22,150 bases of DNA from a virus: positions 1 to 22,150 of IMG/VR virus record IMGVR_UViG_3300007515_000045. One strand, given 5' to 3'. Below are positions 21,125 through 22,150 of this stretch, piece by piece (the first letter of the stretch is position 1; each line of letters opens with the position of its first letter). The notes under the pieces were generated by a model. It was not told the DNA's origin, made no database searches, and was given only the letters and a program-made list of their open reading frames with translations. The translations under genes and the position numbers were made by a program.

Positions 21125-21898
21125 ATGGAAGATTATATAGCTGAAGCAAATACCAGCGAAGGCGTTGTACAAGACGTTGTAGCTGGGACTGAGGAAACTA
21201 ATCCTTTTGCTGAGGATAATAGTGCATTTACTGAGGAAGGATACGAAGGTGTCCCTCAACCTGAGATGCAATCTGAGACTTCACACGTAGATTGGGAATT
21301 GGAAAGTAAGAAGTGGCAGTCGTTATACGATAAGTCACAGACGAACTTGACAAAGCTGGAAGATGCCCTTGGAACTGCAGTGGAGATGCAACAGAACGCT
21401 CAGGCCGCAACTGTTAATCAGCAGAAAGAACAAGTACCTCAAGTATCCGAGGAGGAATTTAATCCTTGGGATGCCTATTACAAGCCGGATTCACCGTCTT
21501 ATCAAATGAGAGTTGCTCAGGAGAATCAGTCGGTGTCACGTGCTATTGAAGGTCATATGTCTCAGATGAATGAGAATATTGCCTTGAATAACACAATTAA
21601 TGAGTTGAAGAACGTGCATAAGATGCCCGATGAAGATGTTAAAGAATTCTTACAATTTGTTACCCAGCCAAAAGAAAATGTTGGTTTGGATAATCTTGTA
21701 AAGCTTTGGCAGGATGTCAACGGTAAAAAAGCATCTCAAGGCGTTTACGACTCACTTGAAGCGGTAAGAGCTTCCAAAAAAGCTCCCCCAAGTCCAGGAG
21801 CGATACAAGGGCAAGACCCTCGTATGCGACCTAAGAATGAAGAAGATTCAGCTTGGGATGGAATTATGGGAGCAAATGTTCATGGAAGATTACCGTAA
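21125..21898 (+). CDS. Probable capsid scaffolding protein
   Basis: Position between portal and capsid genes, acidic composition and predominantly helical pattern are what scaffold proteins show. The N-terminus is very acidic (EETNPFAEDNSAFTEEGYEG), the middle has a helical stretch (WQSLYDKSQTNLTKLEDAL), and the C-terminus is disordered with Pro and Gly. No protease motif is evident. AAAGGA lies 6 bases before ATG 21125. Scaffold proteins share little sequence, so the call rests on place and shape. Confidence 0.7.
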   Translation: MEDYIAEANTSEGVVQDVVAGTEETNPFAEDNSAFTEEGYEGVPQPEMQSETSHVDWELESKKWQSLYDKSQTNLTKLEDALGTAVEMQQNAQAATVNQQKEQVPQVSEEEFNPWDAYYKPDSPSYQMRVAQENQSVSRAIEGHMSQMNENIALNNTINELKNVHKMPDEDVKEFLQFVTQPKENVGLDNLVKLWQDVNGKKASQGVYDSLEAVRASKKAPPSPGAIQGQDPRMRPKNEEDSAWDGIMGANVHGRLP

Positions 21899-21923
21899 AT
21901 CTTAAACAACAAAGGAGTGTAAA

Positions 21924-22150
21924 ATGGCAATTACTCAAGGTGGAGTAAAAACTACGGATGTCGTCCAAGCTTCGTCAAATAGTCACGCAAGTGCTCATGG
22001 TACTACGCCTGACGTTAGACGGTTATATAACTTTGGAGACAGAGTAGCAGACCTCTCACCAGAAGAATCGCCCTTTTTCGTATACTTAAGCAAAGTAAGT
22101 AAAGTACCTACTGATGATTCAGTATTTCGTTACTTGGAAGACCGCTCTAA
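21924..22150 (+). CDS. Major capsid protein, N-terminal part (cut by window edge)
   Basis: The frame opens at ATG 21924, 5-6 bases after AAAGGAG, and runs off the right edge after 75 codons. The visible part has RLYNFGDRVADLSPEESPFF, then YLSKVSKVPTDDSVF and RYLEDRS, which resembles the N-termini of SU10-type major capsid proteins. With the scaffold and portal upstream this is the expected gene. The HK97-fold core is not in view. Confidence 0.75.
   Translation, partial: MAITQGGVKTTDVVQASSNSHASAHGTTPDVRRLYNFGDRVADLSPEESPFFVYLSKVSKVPTDDSVFRYLEDRS

Overview
The window is a piece of an AT-rich tailed double-stranded DNA phage genome (Caudoviricetes), or a prophage of one. It carries a small and a large terminase subunit, a portal, a scaffold-like protein and the start of a major capsid protein in the usual order. 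It also has a phage replication and recombination cluster and many short, overlapping genes of unknown function. The host cannot be read from the sequence. No rRNA, tRNA, integrase, insertion sequence or CRISPR array was seen.

The layout is divergent. From about 14.5 kb to the left edge every gene I accept is on the minus strand (early and middle functions). From 15.1 kb to the right edge every gene is on the plus strand (packaging and head). About 570 bases of noncoding, very AT-rich DNA with hairpins and promoter-like sites separate the two arms.

Reading the left arm in its direction of transcription: a small gene with its own promoter and terminator (14.5-14.1 kb); a run of small unknown genes (14.0-12.3 kb); a CobS/MoxR-like AAA+ ATPase paired with a von Willebrand A (CobT-like) protein and a third linked gene (12.3-8.6 kb); a protein with DnaJ-like zinc motifs (8.5-7.9 kb); a regulatory gap; a ribbon-helix-helix protein, a Cas4-like nuclease, a zinc protein and a helix-turn-helix protein (7.7-6.05 kb); a second gap holding a candidate RNA pseudoknot; then a Rad52/Sak-like annealing protein, a DUF669-like protein, a DnaB helicase, two PD-(D/E)XK nuclease-like proteins, a small DUF736-like protein, a DNA methyltransferase and a DUF1599-like protein (5.8-0 kb). 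Many of these genes overlap by 1-20 bases, often as ATGA or TAATG, so translational coupling is likely.

The right arm starts with two small Cys-containing proteins and a calcineurin-like phosphoesterase. It continues with the terminase subunits, portal, scaffold and capsid genes.

The observations most worth following are noncoding: (1) a candidate H-type pseudoknot at 5938-6020; (2) a long hairpin with an alternative fold at 8545-8622; (3) a shared hairpin-plus-motif module placed in opposite orientations upstream of the 7.7 kb leftward operon and the 15.1 kb rightward operon; (4) a leader ORF and foldback just before the small terminase. The AAA+/vWA pair with an adjacent unknown gene is the best candidate for an uncharacterised protein system. 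No polymerase or primase gene is visible, so the replication set probably continues beyond the left edge.
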